Assembly (NCBI GenBank): GCA_947178565.1
Contig: CAMWYV010000054.1
Span: forward strand, 1 to 7,199
Direction: 5' to 3'
DNA from: an uncultured Porphyromonadaceae bacterium
Lineage (GTDB): Bacteria; Bacteroidota; Bacteroidia; Bacteroidales; Muribaculaceae
Length of the DNA stretch: 7,199 nt
How positions within the stretch are numbered: the stretch's first letter is position 1; each line of letters begins with the position of its first letter. Of the stretch, positions 1 through 7,111 are shown piece by piece. The notes beneath the pieces were generated by a model, which worked only from the letters and a program-made list of their open reading frames with translations, was not told where the DNA came from and made no database searches. Position numbers and translations under genes: made by a program.

Positions 1-377
1 TCGCCGACCCTGAGTCGCCAGTAAGGGGAGGTGTATTTAACGTATGTTCTATAATTCGGGAATCTCTCGGCAATGTTATTACCTTTTGCTCGCGCCTCAC
101 CTTTTGCAGCCGGACGATTGTCTGAAAAAACCTGCACGCGATAACCGGCATTACGATCCCTCGACACCGTGACCTCTTCTGCCTCAGAAGACTGCGTATC
201 AGCCGAAACAGAGGATGCATACGATTTCTTCAGTAGTTTGGCGAGCGCTTCAGGCTGTACAACAGTATTGATACCATTTTCGGTGATGTGAGCAACAATG
301 TCTGTTTCGCCAGCTGTCTGAGCTGAAACAAATAATCCCGCTACCACTGCGATGAGGAGAAAACAATATCTTTTCAT
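1..377 (-). CDS. SPOR-domain exported protein, N-terminal 125 codons (3' end outside window)
   Basis: The frame opens at an ATG (377-375) and stays open to the window edge, so the C-terminus is missing. Residues 1-20 (MKRYCFLLIAVVAGLFVSAQ) form a signal peptide with a probable cut after SAQ; no lipobox is seen. Residues about 21-75 are polar linker. From residue 78 (GYRVQVFS, then RAKGNNIAERFPNYRTYVKY and YWRLRVG) the sequence matches the start and middle of a SPOR domain, a fold that in other bacteria binds denuded glycan strands of peptidoglycan. Short SPOR proteins of this layout are common in Bacteroidales, where I recall them next to tpiA. The protein probably acts in the periplasm or at the outer membrane in cell-wall processes; that role is inferred. 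It lies 84 bp behind tpiA, with a hairpin and a candidate promoter between. No in-frame upstream start codon competes with this one. Confidence 0.88.
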   Translation of the reverse strand, partial: MKRYCFLLIAVVAGLFVSAQTAGETDIVAHITENGINTVVQPEALAKLLKKSYASSVSADTQSSEAEEVTVSRDRNAGYRVQVFSDNRPAAKGEARAKGNNIAERFPNYRTYVKYTSPYWRLRVG

Positions 378-383
378 ATCATT

Positions 384-424
384 AAAAAATAGACTGCAAA
401 AATACGAAAATATTTTTGCAGTCT
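384..424 (-). terminator. Perfect 14-bp hairpin with T-run after tpiA
   Basis: AGACTGCAAAAATA (391-404) and TATTTTTGCAGTCT (411-424) are exact reverse complements around a 6-nt loop. Read on the minus strand, the stem begins 38 nt past the tpiA stop and is followed by A then six T (389-384), which is the layout of an intrinsic terminator. The stem is only moderately GC-rich (five G/C pairs of 14), so termination may be partial. The 3' arm also carries a -7 promoter box for the next gene. Confidence 0.65.
397..404 (-). promoter_or_regulatory. Candidate -7 box for the SPOR gene
   Basis: The minus strand reads TATTTTTG, a full match to the Bacteroidetes -7 consensus TAnnTTTG, 19 nt ahead of the SPOR ATG. 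It continues as CAG, as does the tpiA box. I see no good -33 TTTG at the expected distance, and the box lies in the 3' arm of the hairpin, so it could be a chance by-product of the stem. Confidence 0.45.
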
Positions 425-461
425 GCAGAATATCTATTTTTTTAGCTACTTGAGGGATGCA

Positions 462-1220
462 TCAGTTGAAAGCCTCAACTATGCCCATGAAGCTTTCAGC
501 GTCAAGTGAAGCACCACCGATAAGACCGCCGTCCACATCCGGTTTTGCGAAAAGGGCACGTGCATTAGAGGGTTTGCAGCTACCACCATAAAGGATAGAT
601 GTATTGTCGGCTACTTCCTTGCCATATTTATCGGCAATGACACCGCGGATGAATGCATGCATTTCCTGTGCCTGGTCATCTGTAGCTGTTTTGCCTGTGC
701 CGATAGCCCATACAGGCTCGTAAGCGAGAATGAGTTTAGAGAAGTCTTCAGCAGAGAGATTGAAGAGAGCGTCTTCGATCTGTGCCTTAACCACCTCAAG
801 ATAGGTGCCGTTTTCACGCTGCTCGAGAACCTCACCGATGCAGAAAATTGGAGTGAGATTGTTTTCAAGAGCAAGAGCGACTTTCTCTTTGAGAGTTTCC
901 GCGGTTTCACCATAGTACTGGCGACGCTCAGAGTGACCGAGGATTACATAGCTTGCACCGGTCGATGCAACCATAGATGCGCTTACTTCACCAGTGTATG
1001 CACCGCTCTTATGATCGGCGCAGTTTTCAGCACCAAGACCAAGCTTAGCGGGATTAATAACAGCATTAACAGGAGCTAGGTGAGTGAAGGGAACACAGAT
1101 GATAACATCGCAAGCTGCGTTTACTTTGCTGAGTGCTTCGTTAACGTCCTTAGCAAGACCCACACCTTCCTGGAGAGTGGTGTTCATCTTCCAGTTTCCG
1201 GCTACAATATTCTTTCTCAT
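462..1220 (-). CDS. tpiA: Triosephosphate isomerase
   Basis: A cytoplasmic glycolytic and gluconeogenic enzyme that interconverts dihydroxyacetone phosphate and glyceraldehyde 3-phosphate. The 252-residue length is normal for the family. The whole TIM-barrel signature is visible: Asn9 and Lys11 in GNWKMN, His96 in LGHSERR, the catalytic base Glu168 in [12 protein letters not shown] with the mobile loop 6 following it, YGGS at 211-214, and the phosphate-binding GGLIGGASL at 231-239. All catalytic residues are present, so the enzyme should be active. The ATG at 1220 starts directly at [13 protein letters not shown], the usual N-terminus. The gene stands 77 bp behind the BT_3928-type gene and has its own -7 box, so it can be transcribed alone or by read-through. 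No terminator separates it from the upstream gene; a hairpin follows it. Confidence 0.98.
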   Translation of the reverse strand: MRKNIVAGNWKMNTTLQEGVGLAKDVNEALSKVNAACDVIICVPFTHLAPVNAVINPAKLGLGAENCADHKSGAYTGEVSASMVASTGASYVILGHSERRQYYGETAETLKEKVALALENNLTPIFCIGEVLEQRENGTYLEVVKAQIEDALFNLSAEDFSKLILAYEPVWAIGTGKTATDDQAQEMHAFIRGVIADKYGKEVADNTSILYGGSCKPSNARALFAKPDVDGGLIGGASLDAESFMGIVEAFN

Positions 1221-1285
1221 AATGTTTGTTATATGTTAATGGTAATTTATGTCCGTATTCTCGTATCTATTTATCCGATACTCTG

Positions 1286-1293
1286 CAAAGATA
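1286..1293 (-). promoter_or_regulatory. tpiA promoter, -7 box
   Basis: The minus strand reads TATCTTTG (1293-1286), a full match to TAnnTTTG, beginning 5 nt past the TAA stop of the preceding gene. A start of transcription some 7-10 nt further would give a leader of roughly 60 nt before the tpiA ATG. No clear -33 TTTG is seen; the -33 region falls inside the upstream coding sequence. Confidence 0.6.
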
Positions 1294-1297
1294 CTAA

Positions 1298-2578
1298 TTA
1301 TTTCAGACTCTGTGTCTTTTTTCTAATCTTAATACTCCATGCAAGGAATCTGCCGCTGCGATCAAGGAAGAAAATGACCTGAAGGATAGCAATTAGAGCC
1401 AAAGTGAGATACAGTGCGGCTTCCAGTCCGTCAAAGGCGAGCGAATCCATCAATCCCGGAGTTTCTTCAGCATTTTCAAACAAGTCGGAGTCAATGGACA
1501 CCGTTGTTCTCTTCCACATTATCTTCCCGTCACGAAGAAATACGGCAGGCATAATGCCTCTCGCCATCTCTTTCAAAGTGGTTGATTCAGCATAATATAC
1601 CGGATAATCAGCCATTGACAGGTCTTTCCATTCCTCAATCTTACCTGAATCAGCCGCAACCAGAGTCATCATAGATCCTTCTTGTGACTTCATATAATTG
1701 TCAAGCAAGTTTAGAAGGTATGTGTTTGACACGTCCGCACGTGAATAGTCGGGGATAAGTATGAGCAACTGATCTCCTTCTGAGGCAATTACCTCTTCCG
1801 TCACATCCTCGCCGTCTTCTAGCACTATGAGTTCGGTTTTATCCGCAACAATTTCTCCTACCGGTTTTCTTTCGATAAAAGTCCATGAAGAATCGGGCAA
1901 ATTATCCATTGAGAAAGTTTTTTTCTCTCCCTCCTTTTCATAGATAAATTCAAATTCCGTGTCGGTATCAGTTTCCCGGGCAATCAGGAACTCCCCTACC
2001 GGAAACGATCGAAAGTCAACCAGCGGCTGAAGAAAATATCCAATCATTCCGATTATGAAAATATATGTGGCACACATAGTAGCCACGAACCACTGGATAT
2101 ATGCCCCGAAGAGACCGGACACTCTCTTATTATATATAATAAGGTATATAAGTGCCACCGTAATAAGAATATTTTTCAGGAATGTGGCTCCATTGGAGAG
2201 AATTAAAAAATCGCCGAAACATCCACAATCAGGCACGGGATCCGTTATAAACAAATATACGGTGAGAGGAAGCATTCCCGACATAATCAAAGTCATCAGC
2301 CAGATTATGACACGGCGGTAGCATCCGAGAAGCAGCATACAACCGAACACAAATTCCGCCATACTCAGAGCCATGGCTCCAACAAGCACCAGCGAACGCG
2401 GCTGAGAGATGCCCCACACGTCAAGATATTCCTCTATCTTGAATATGAAACCGTAAATATCATCGGCTTTAGCAAAGCCAGAAATAATAAAGACTGCCCC
2501 GACAATTATACGAAGACTCCATACAATAATACGGGTGCGAAGTGAAGGTTTGTCCATTGGCGCAGACTCAGCAGGCAT
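1298..2578 (-). CDS. BT_3928-type DoxX/MauE-like membrane protein with thioredoxin-like periplasmic domain
   Basis: A 426-residue inner-membrane protein. Hydrophobic segments lie near residues 18-35, 62-86, 90-112, 134-149, 161-183 and 385-405. The first four form a DoxX/MauE-like bundle, with the family motif DCGCFGD (Cys118 and Cys120) between the third and fourth. Residues about 190-380 form a soluble, probably periplasmic region. Its strand QLLILIPD and the later GIMPAVFLRDGKIMWK resemble a thioredoxin fold with its cis-proline loop, yet it has no cysteine, so classic CxxC redox chemistry is absent. The family is widespread in Bacteroidales with no established function; a redox or envelope role is a guess from the CxC and the fold. 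ATG at 2578 is preferred: it overlaps the upstream stop (2568-2570) and has GGAG four bases upstream. A second Met, residue 8, is possible. The overlap suggests translational coupling with the DUF1599 gene. Confidence 0.85.
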   Translation of the reverse strand: MPAESAPMDKPSLRTRIIVWSLRIIVGAVFIISGFAKADDIYGFIFKIEEYLDVWGISQPRSLVLVGAMALSMAEFVFGCMLLLGCYRRVIIWLMTLIMSGMLPLTVYLFITDPVPDCGCFGDFLILSNGATFLKNILITVALIYLIIYNKRVSGLFGAYIQWFVATMCATYIFIIGMIGYFLQPLVDFRSFPVGEFLIARETDTDTEFEFIYEKEGEKKTFSMDNLPDSSWTFIERKPVGEIVADKTELIVLEDGEDVTEEVIASEGDQLLILIPDYSRADVSNTYLLNLLDNYMKSQEGSMMTLVAADSGKIEEWKDLSMADYPVYYAESTTLKEMARGIMPAVFLRDGKIMWKRTTVSIDSDLFENAEETPGLMDSLAFDGLEAALYLTLALIAILQVIFFLDRSGRFLAWSIKIRKKTQSLK

Positions 2579-3122
2579 TTTCTCCGGTTAGTTTTATAAT
2601 CCCGAATACTGCATAGTTCACCATATCAAGATAATTTGCATCAATGCCTTCAGACACACATGTGTGACCGCAGTTATCCTCGATCTGCTTAGTGCGCTGA
2701 ATCTTGGTGAGGATAAGATCGGTATAAGAGTTAATTCTCATGCCTCTCCAGGCCTCGTCATAGTCATGGTTTTTGGCTTTCATCAACTCGGTAGCCTTGA
2801 GGGCGAGAGAGTCATATAGAGCAAGCGCTTCCTCCGGAGATATGTCAACTGTATCGGACGCACCTTTTTCAAGTTGTATCACCCCAACCAGTCCGTAGTT
2901 CACAATCGCGAGAAATTCGGGCAGGATACCCTCGCCAACCATAGAATGCCCTTTGGTTTCAAGAGAGCGGATACGCTTTGCCTTTATAAAAATCTGATCG
3001 GTGATAGACTCCGGCCTCATTATGCGCCACGAGGCACCATAATCTTTCAATTTCTTCTCAAAAATATCGCGGCATTTAGCCATAGCCGCCTCAAATTGTG
3101 AGTTAGTGTCCGGTGATGTCAT
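2568..3122 (-). CDS. Tandem DUF1599-domain protein
   Basis: A 184-residue soluble protein, without signal peptide or membrane segment, made of two copies of one domain. Copy 1 (about 14-86) and copy 2 (about 104-178) share the pattern K-x2-3-DY, then WR.MR..S.TD.I..K..R, then EGI, then VNY...G.I.L. This is the DUF1599 family, which I recall being renamed nucleotide modification associated domain 1 from its company in phage and modification gene clusters. The compact helical, charged pattern would fit a nucleotide-binding or hydrolysing fold, but no activity is proven to my knowledge. The ATG at 3122 is the only sensible start and lies about 22 nt past a strong -7 box. The stop overlaps the start of the BT_3928-type gene by 11 nt, so the two are almost surely one operon. 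Family assignment is firm; function is open. Confidence 0.85.
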   Translation of the reverse strand: MTSPDTNSQFEAAMAKCRDIFEKKLKDYGASWRIMRPESITDQIFIKAKRIRSLETKGHSMVGEGILPEFLAIVNYGLVGVIQLEKGASDTVDISPEEALALYDSLALKATELMKAKNHDYDEAWRGMRINSYTDLILTKIQRTKQIEDNCGHTCVSEGIDANYLDMVNYAVFGIIKLTGENAC

Positions 3123-3144
3123 ATCGCAGATCTTTTATGTTTCG

Positions 3145-3176
3145 CAAATATAGTAAAAATGAGGGAGTATGGCAAA
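3145..3176 (-). promoter_or_regulatory. Bacteroidetes-type promoter of the DUF1599 operon
   Basis: On the minus strand TTTG (3176-3173) is followed after 20 nt by TATATTTG (3152-3145). Both boxes match the -33 TTTG and -7 TAnnTTTG consensus of the phylum's main sigma factor, with near-ideal spacing. The -7 box ends 22 nt before the ATG, giving a short leader. The -33 box is built from the last bases of the preceding terminator's T-run. Confidence 0.8.
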
Positions 3177-3224
3177 AAAATCAGGGTAATGCCGGAAGGT
3201 CAACCCCTCTCTCGGCACTACCCT
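3174..3224 (-). terminator. Intrinsic terminator after the gyrA-TPR unit
   Basis: On the minus strand AGGGTAGTGCCG (3224-3213) pairs with CGGCATTACCCT (3194-3183): 12 pairs, one of them G-U, with an 18-nt loop. GA and seven T (3180-3174) follow. It lies 27 nt beyond the TPR-gene stop codon and is the strongest terminator in the window. Confidence 0.9.
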
Positions 3225-3251
3225 AATAAATTCGGTCAGGTCAGTAACGGA

Positions 3252-4481
3252 TTACATATTTTCCCACTTCTCCGCCTGCTGCTGATATCCGTCGCCAAGA
3301 CGATAGTAGAGACGATATAGAATGTTGGGGATATCAGTGAGACCATCTTTGTCAAGTTCATAGGCTTTTTCAAAGTATCCGGCAGCCTCAAGAAGCTTGG
3401 GATTCACTTTTTCTGTACGCTCAGCCTCGTTCTGGGCAGTTTCATCCAGTCTTACAGCCTGATTGTAAACTATTCGCGCAAGATCATAATAGCCTTTACC
3501 ACTCTGAGGATTAACTTCGATAGCTTTCTTGAAGTTTTCGATAGCGGCATCATCATTGTTCTGACGCTCGTAAACCACGCCGAGAATATCATAGAGCTGA
3601 CTCTTGATAGCAACGCTGGTATCAGGAGTAGCTTCAACAGCTTCAGCTACCATTTTTTCACAAGCGGCATAATCGTTGCGGTTAAGACCGTCATTGATCA
3701 GTTCACCGATGAAAGTGATATTTGAGGTACCGTACTTTTCATAGCCAAGCTGCGCGATTTTAACCATTTCGATACTGTCGTTGAGACGACGCGCCGCCTC
3801 AAGACCGTAAACATAAACTTCGGGATTCTCATAGCCGGACTTGATTGTGGGCTCAACTTTGGCAAGAGCGAGGTCGTTGCTGTTGTTGATAAGAGCGGCA
3901 AGCATCTGATAATACATCATCTGACCCAGAATGGTATCTGCCGGAGCCTTCGGAGCGTTTCCGCCGAGAACCGGATTGGTGGGAAGTGTCACAAACATTT
4001 CCCAAGCATCATACGCGCCCTGGTTGTCACCAGCCTGAAAGAGAAGAATACCGGCTGTCTGGAGTGAGTTATAGTTTTCATTAAGAGTCTTAATCATGCC
4101 CTTGGTAAGTTTACCGGGTTTCATCACACCTTTTTTGTCAGGCTGCTGATCAAGGGGAATAGCAGTGAGGTAATCGACATAGCAATCAAGCAAACCGTGA
4201 CCGGCAGCTTTTTTCTCATCATTGGAAAGGGGATTGCCGAGCTGCTCTTTAAGGAAGAGTTCATCGTAAAGACCAACTCCTGCCTGACCTGCAAGTTTCC
4301 ATGCGAGGGGATCGTTTTTCGTGGCTTCGTCAGTGAGAGCCGGCTGAATCTGCTTGAGCACGGCAGAGTAGTTGGGCTTAGACGCCTTGAGCGCCTGCTC
4401 AACCTCTTTCACTACGCTTGTCTGAGCCGAAAGGGCAAATGCTCCGAAGAGGCAGATACCTAAGAGGCTAAACTTTTTCAT
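3252..4481 (-). CDS. Exported TPR-repeat protein downstream of gyrA
   Basis: A 409-residue protein. Residues 1-20 (MKKFSLLGICLFGAFALSAQ) form a signal peptide with a likely cut after SAQ, so the mature protein is periplasmic or envelope-bound. The rest is helical, with one clear tetratricopeptide repeat at about 294-327 (LYDILGVVYERQNNDDAAIE followed by NFKKAIEVNP). A second, from about 328, seems interrupted by a charged stretch (DETAQNEAERTEK) before resuming as AAGYFEKAYELD near 366-377. Weaker helical repeats probably fill residues 25-280. TPR folds bind other proteins; the partner is unknown. The gene begins 41 bp after gyrA with no -7 box between, so it is probably read from the gyrA transcript and ends at the strong terminator. 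I recall a similar TPR gene next to gyrA in Bacteroides, which suggests a conserved arrangement. Precise function is not recognisable. Confidence 0.85.
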   Translation of the reverse strand: MKKFSLLGICLFGAFALSAQTSVVKEVEQALKASKPNYSAVLKQIQPALTDEATKNDPLAWKLAGQAGVGLYDELFLKEQLGNPLSNDEKKAAGHGLLDCYVDYLTAIPLDQQPDKKGVMKPGKLTKGMIKTLNENYNSLQTAGILLFQAGDNQGAYDAWEMFVTLPTNPVLGGNAPKAPADTILGQMMYYQMLAALINNSNDLALAKVEPTIKSGYENPEVYVYGLEAARRLNDSIEMVKIAQLGYEKYGTSNITFIGELINDGLNRNDYAACEKMVAEAVEATPDTSVAIKSQLYDILGVVYERQNNDDAAIENFKKAIEVNPQSGKGYYDLARIVYNQAVRLDETAQNEAERTEKVNPKLLEAAGYFEKAYELDKDGLTDIPNILYRLYYRLGDGYQQQAEKWENM

Positions 4482-4522
4482 AATTTTTAGGTTTGTAGAT
4501 TTATTATTAGGGTTATAATTGT

Positions 4523-7111
4523 TTATTCCTCAACTTCTTCACCGGTTTCTTCCTCATCGATGATTTCTTCCGGCTCTTCGGTGAGTTCCTCAACCATCTC
4601 ATCAACGGCAGTCTCAACAACCTCAGCCTGAAGTTCGATAAGTTCCTTGTCCGCCTCTTCCTCGGGATCGGTGTCCACACAGCAAACAGATGCGATGGTG
4701 TCGCCACGCTTATCAAGGTTAATTAGGCGCACACCCTGTGTAGCTCTACCCTGCACCCTGATATCTGCAACGCGGATGCGCAGTGTGATACCACTCTTAT
4801 TGATAATAACAAGGTCGTTTTCATCATTCACGCTCTTGATAGCAACGAGTTTACCTGTCTTATCGGTGACATTGAGGGTCTTGACACCCTTACCTCCACG
4901 ATTTGTGATTCTGTAGTCTTCAAGGAGCGAACGCTTGCCGAATCCGTTCTCGGAAATAACCATAACATTATTCGTGGTTTCGGGAGACATGCATATCATT
5001 CCTACAACACAATCATCGTCATCATCAAGAGTCATACCGCGAACACCTGTACTCATTCTGCCCATTTCGCGCACTTTGCCTTCATGGAAGCGGATAGCTC
5101 TGCCATTACGGTTAGCCATCAGAATTTCAGAATTGCCATCGGTAAGTTCAACAGAGATGAGCTGGTCGCCTTCACGGATGATGATTGCATTCACACCATT
5201 TGCTCTCGGACGAGAGTATGCTTCAAGGCTTGTTTTCTTAATAATACCGTTCTTGGTGCAGAACACAAGATTGTGAGATGTCACAAATTCCTTATCATCA
5301 AGACCCTTGACTCTGATAAATGCGTTCACGGCATCATCGCTCTCAATATTGAGAAGATTCTGAATGGCACGACCCTTGCTGTTTTTAGCACCTTCGGGTA
5401 TCTCATACACCTTCAACCAGTAGCATCTTCCCTTATTGGTGAAGAAAAGCATATAGTTGTGCATGGAAGCGGGATAAATGTGCTCGATGAAGTCTTCGTC
5501 GCGGGTATTGCTGCCGCGCGCGCCCACTCCTCCCCTGTTCTGAGCGCGGAATTCTGACAGTGGGGTGCGCTTGATATAGCCGAAGTGACTGATTGTGATA
5601 ATCATGTCATCGTCAGCATAGAAATCCTCGGCGTTGAAATCACCGGCTATATAGTCTATTGACGTAAGACGCTCATCACCGTATTTATCTCTCACTTCAA
5701 TGAGTTCATCCTTAATCACATTCCAACAAACAGTGTCATTATTGAGAATCTCTTCAAGGCGGCGAATCTCAGCCATGAGCTCCTCAAAATTATTACGCAG
5801 CTTATCCTGCTCCAGACCGGTCAGTTGCTTGAGGCGCATCTCAACGATAGCGGAAGTCTGAGCATCGGTAAGACCGAATTTCTCCGACAGCTTCTGCTTG
5901 GCATCATCGGTATTATCACTATTGCGTATAATCTGGATAACCTCGTCAATATTCTGCGATGCGATGATAAGACCTTCAAGAATATGCGCTTTCTCACGCG
6001 CTCTTGCAAGCTCGAAGTTTGTGCGGCGGATAACCACATCGTGACGGTGGTCAACGAATGCCTTTAAGATTTCCTTTAGATTGAGAGTCCTGGGTCTGCC
6101 GTTTACAAGAGCGACGTTGTTGACACTGAAAGATGACTGCATCTGTGTCATCTTATAAAGTTTATTCAGAACAACGTTGGCATTTGCATCGGTTTTCACC
6201 TTAATGACAATCTTCATGCCCTTGTAGTTGCTGAGATCATTTATGTCAGCAATACCGTCAAGTTTCTTGTCATTTACAAGGTCGGCTATATATTGAACAA
6301 GGAGTGCCTTGTTGACATTGTAGGGAATTTCGGTCACTACAATGTTTTCGTGATTACCCTCCTGCTCGATCTCAGCCTTGGCGCGGATAACGATTCTGCC
6401 TCTTCCGGTTTCAAACGCATCCTTCACACCTTTATATCCATAGATAATACCTCCCGTGGGGAAATCAGGAGCCTTTATGTGCTCCATAAGCTCAGGAATA
6501 GTAATATCGGGATTGTCGATAAGGGCTATCGACGCGTTAATACTTTCAGAGAGGTTGTGGGGAGGGATATTTGTTGCCATACCCACGGCGATACCACTGG
6601 CTCCGTTAACAAGCAGATTAGGGAAACGGTTTGGAAGAACCACCGGTTCCATACGGGTATTATCATAGTTGGGCTGAAAATCTACCGTATCACTTTTAAT
6701 ATCGGTGAGCATATCCTCACCGATTTTTTTTAGACGCACCTCGGTATATCGCATAGCTGCGGCACCGTCACCGTCCACAGAACCGAAATTTCCATGACCG
6801 TCAACAAGGGTATATCTCATCGCCCACGGCTGGGCAAGACGCACAACCGTACCATAAATCGATGAGTCACCGTGAGGGTGATATTTACCCATCACATCAC
6901 CAACACAGTTGGCTGATTTCTTAAATGGATGATCTGAAGTATTGCCCATCTCGTTCATGCCGTAAAGCACTCTGCGGTGCACCGGCTTGAGACCGTCACG
7001 CACATCCGGGAGGGCACGAGAGACGATAACCGACATCGAATAGTCGATATACGCCGATTTCATTTCATTTTCAATGTCGATTCTTTGAATTCTATCTTCC
7101 GCGTCTAACAT
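4523..7111 (-). CDS. gyrA: DNA gyrase subunit A
   Basis: The subunit of the A2B2 type II topoisomerase that cuts and rejoins DNA while GyrB supplies ATP, adding negative supercoils. The ATG at 7111 gives 862 residues and numbering identical to E. coli in the core: catalytic Arg121-Tyr122 (AAAMRYTE), Ile174 in GASGIAVG, and quinolone-region Ser83. An in-frame TTG four codons earlier is less likely as the start. Order: winged-helix domain (about 30-140), tower, coiled-coil gate (to about 490), then a beta-pinwheel with family repeats (about 500-812). The GyrA box is QNRGGVG (524-530), short of the textbook QRRGGKG; a similar NRGGKG lies at 737-742. These boxes and the lineage favour GyrA over ParC. 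The last 46 residues hold 24 Asp/Glu, an acidic tail as in other GyrA proteins. Within the quinolone region, Gly87 and His106 differ from E. coli. The TPR gene follows in the same transcript. Confidence 0.96.
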   Translation of the reverse strand: MLDAEDRIQRIDIENEMKSAYIDYSMSVIVSRALPDVRDGLKPVHRRVLYGMNEMGNTSDHPFKKSANCVGDVMGKYHPHGDSSIYGTVVRLAQPWAMRYTLVDGHGNFGSVDGDGAAAMRYTEVRLKKIGEDMLTDIKSDTVDFQPNYDNTRMEPVVLPNRFPNLLVNGASGIAVGMATNIPPHNLSESINASIALIDNPDITIPELMEHIKAPDFPTGGIIYGYKGVKDAFETGRGRIVIRAKAEIEQEGNHENIVVTEIPYNVNKALLVQYIADLVNDKKLDGIADINDLSNYKGMKIVIKVKTDANANVVLNKLYKMTQMQSSFSVNNVALVNGRPRTLNLKEILKAFVDHRHDVVIRRTNFELARAREKAHILEGLIIASQNIDEVIQIIRNSDNTDDAKQKLSEKFGLTDAQTSAIVEMRLKQLTGLEQDKLRNNFEELMAEIRRLEEILNNDTVCWNVIKDELIEVRDKYGDERLTSIDYIAGDFNAEDFYADDDMIITISHFGYIKRTPLSEFRAQNRGGVGARGSNTRDEDFIEHIYPASMHNYMLFFTNKGRCYWLKVYEIPEGAKNSKGRAIQNLLNIESDDAVNAFIRVKGLDDKEFVTSHNLVFCTKNGIIKKTSLEAYSRPRANGVNAIIIREGDQLISVELTDGNSEILMANRNGRAIRFHEGKVREMGRMSTGVRGMTLDDDDDCVVGMICMSPETTNNVMVISENGFGKRSLLEDYRITNRGGKGVKTLNVTDKTGKLVAIKSVNDENDLVIINKSGITLRIRVADIRVQGRATQGVRLINLDKRGDTIASVCCVDTDPEEEADKELIELQAEVVETAVDEMVEELTEEPEEIIDEEETGEEVEE

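Noticed and set aside
411..418. Plus-strand TATTTTTG as a promoter for an antisense tpiA RNA
   Set aside because: It is forced by the palindrome and no plus-strand gene or -33 box supports it; it is kept only as a remark in the hairpin finding.
657..1079. A 140-codon plus-strand frame opposite tpiA
   Set aside because: It lies wholly inside tpiA, encodes no recognisable domain and has no promoter; it is an antisense shadow.
1264..1283. Short inverted repeat GTATC/GATAC in the tpiA leader as a terminator or riboswitch
   Set aside because: Only 5 bp, A/T-rich, without a T-run; too weak to call.
5084..5557. A 157-codon plus-strand frame opposite gyrA
   Set aside because: It is fully contained in gyrA on the other strand, with no family resemblance.
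6293..6733. A 146-codon plus-strand frame opposite gyrA
   Set aside because: Same reasoning: the gyrA frame carries clear motifs across this stretch, so this one is a shadow.
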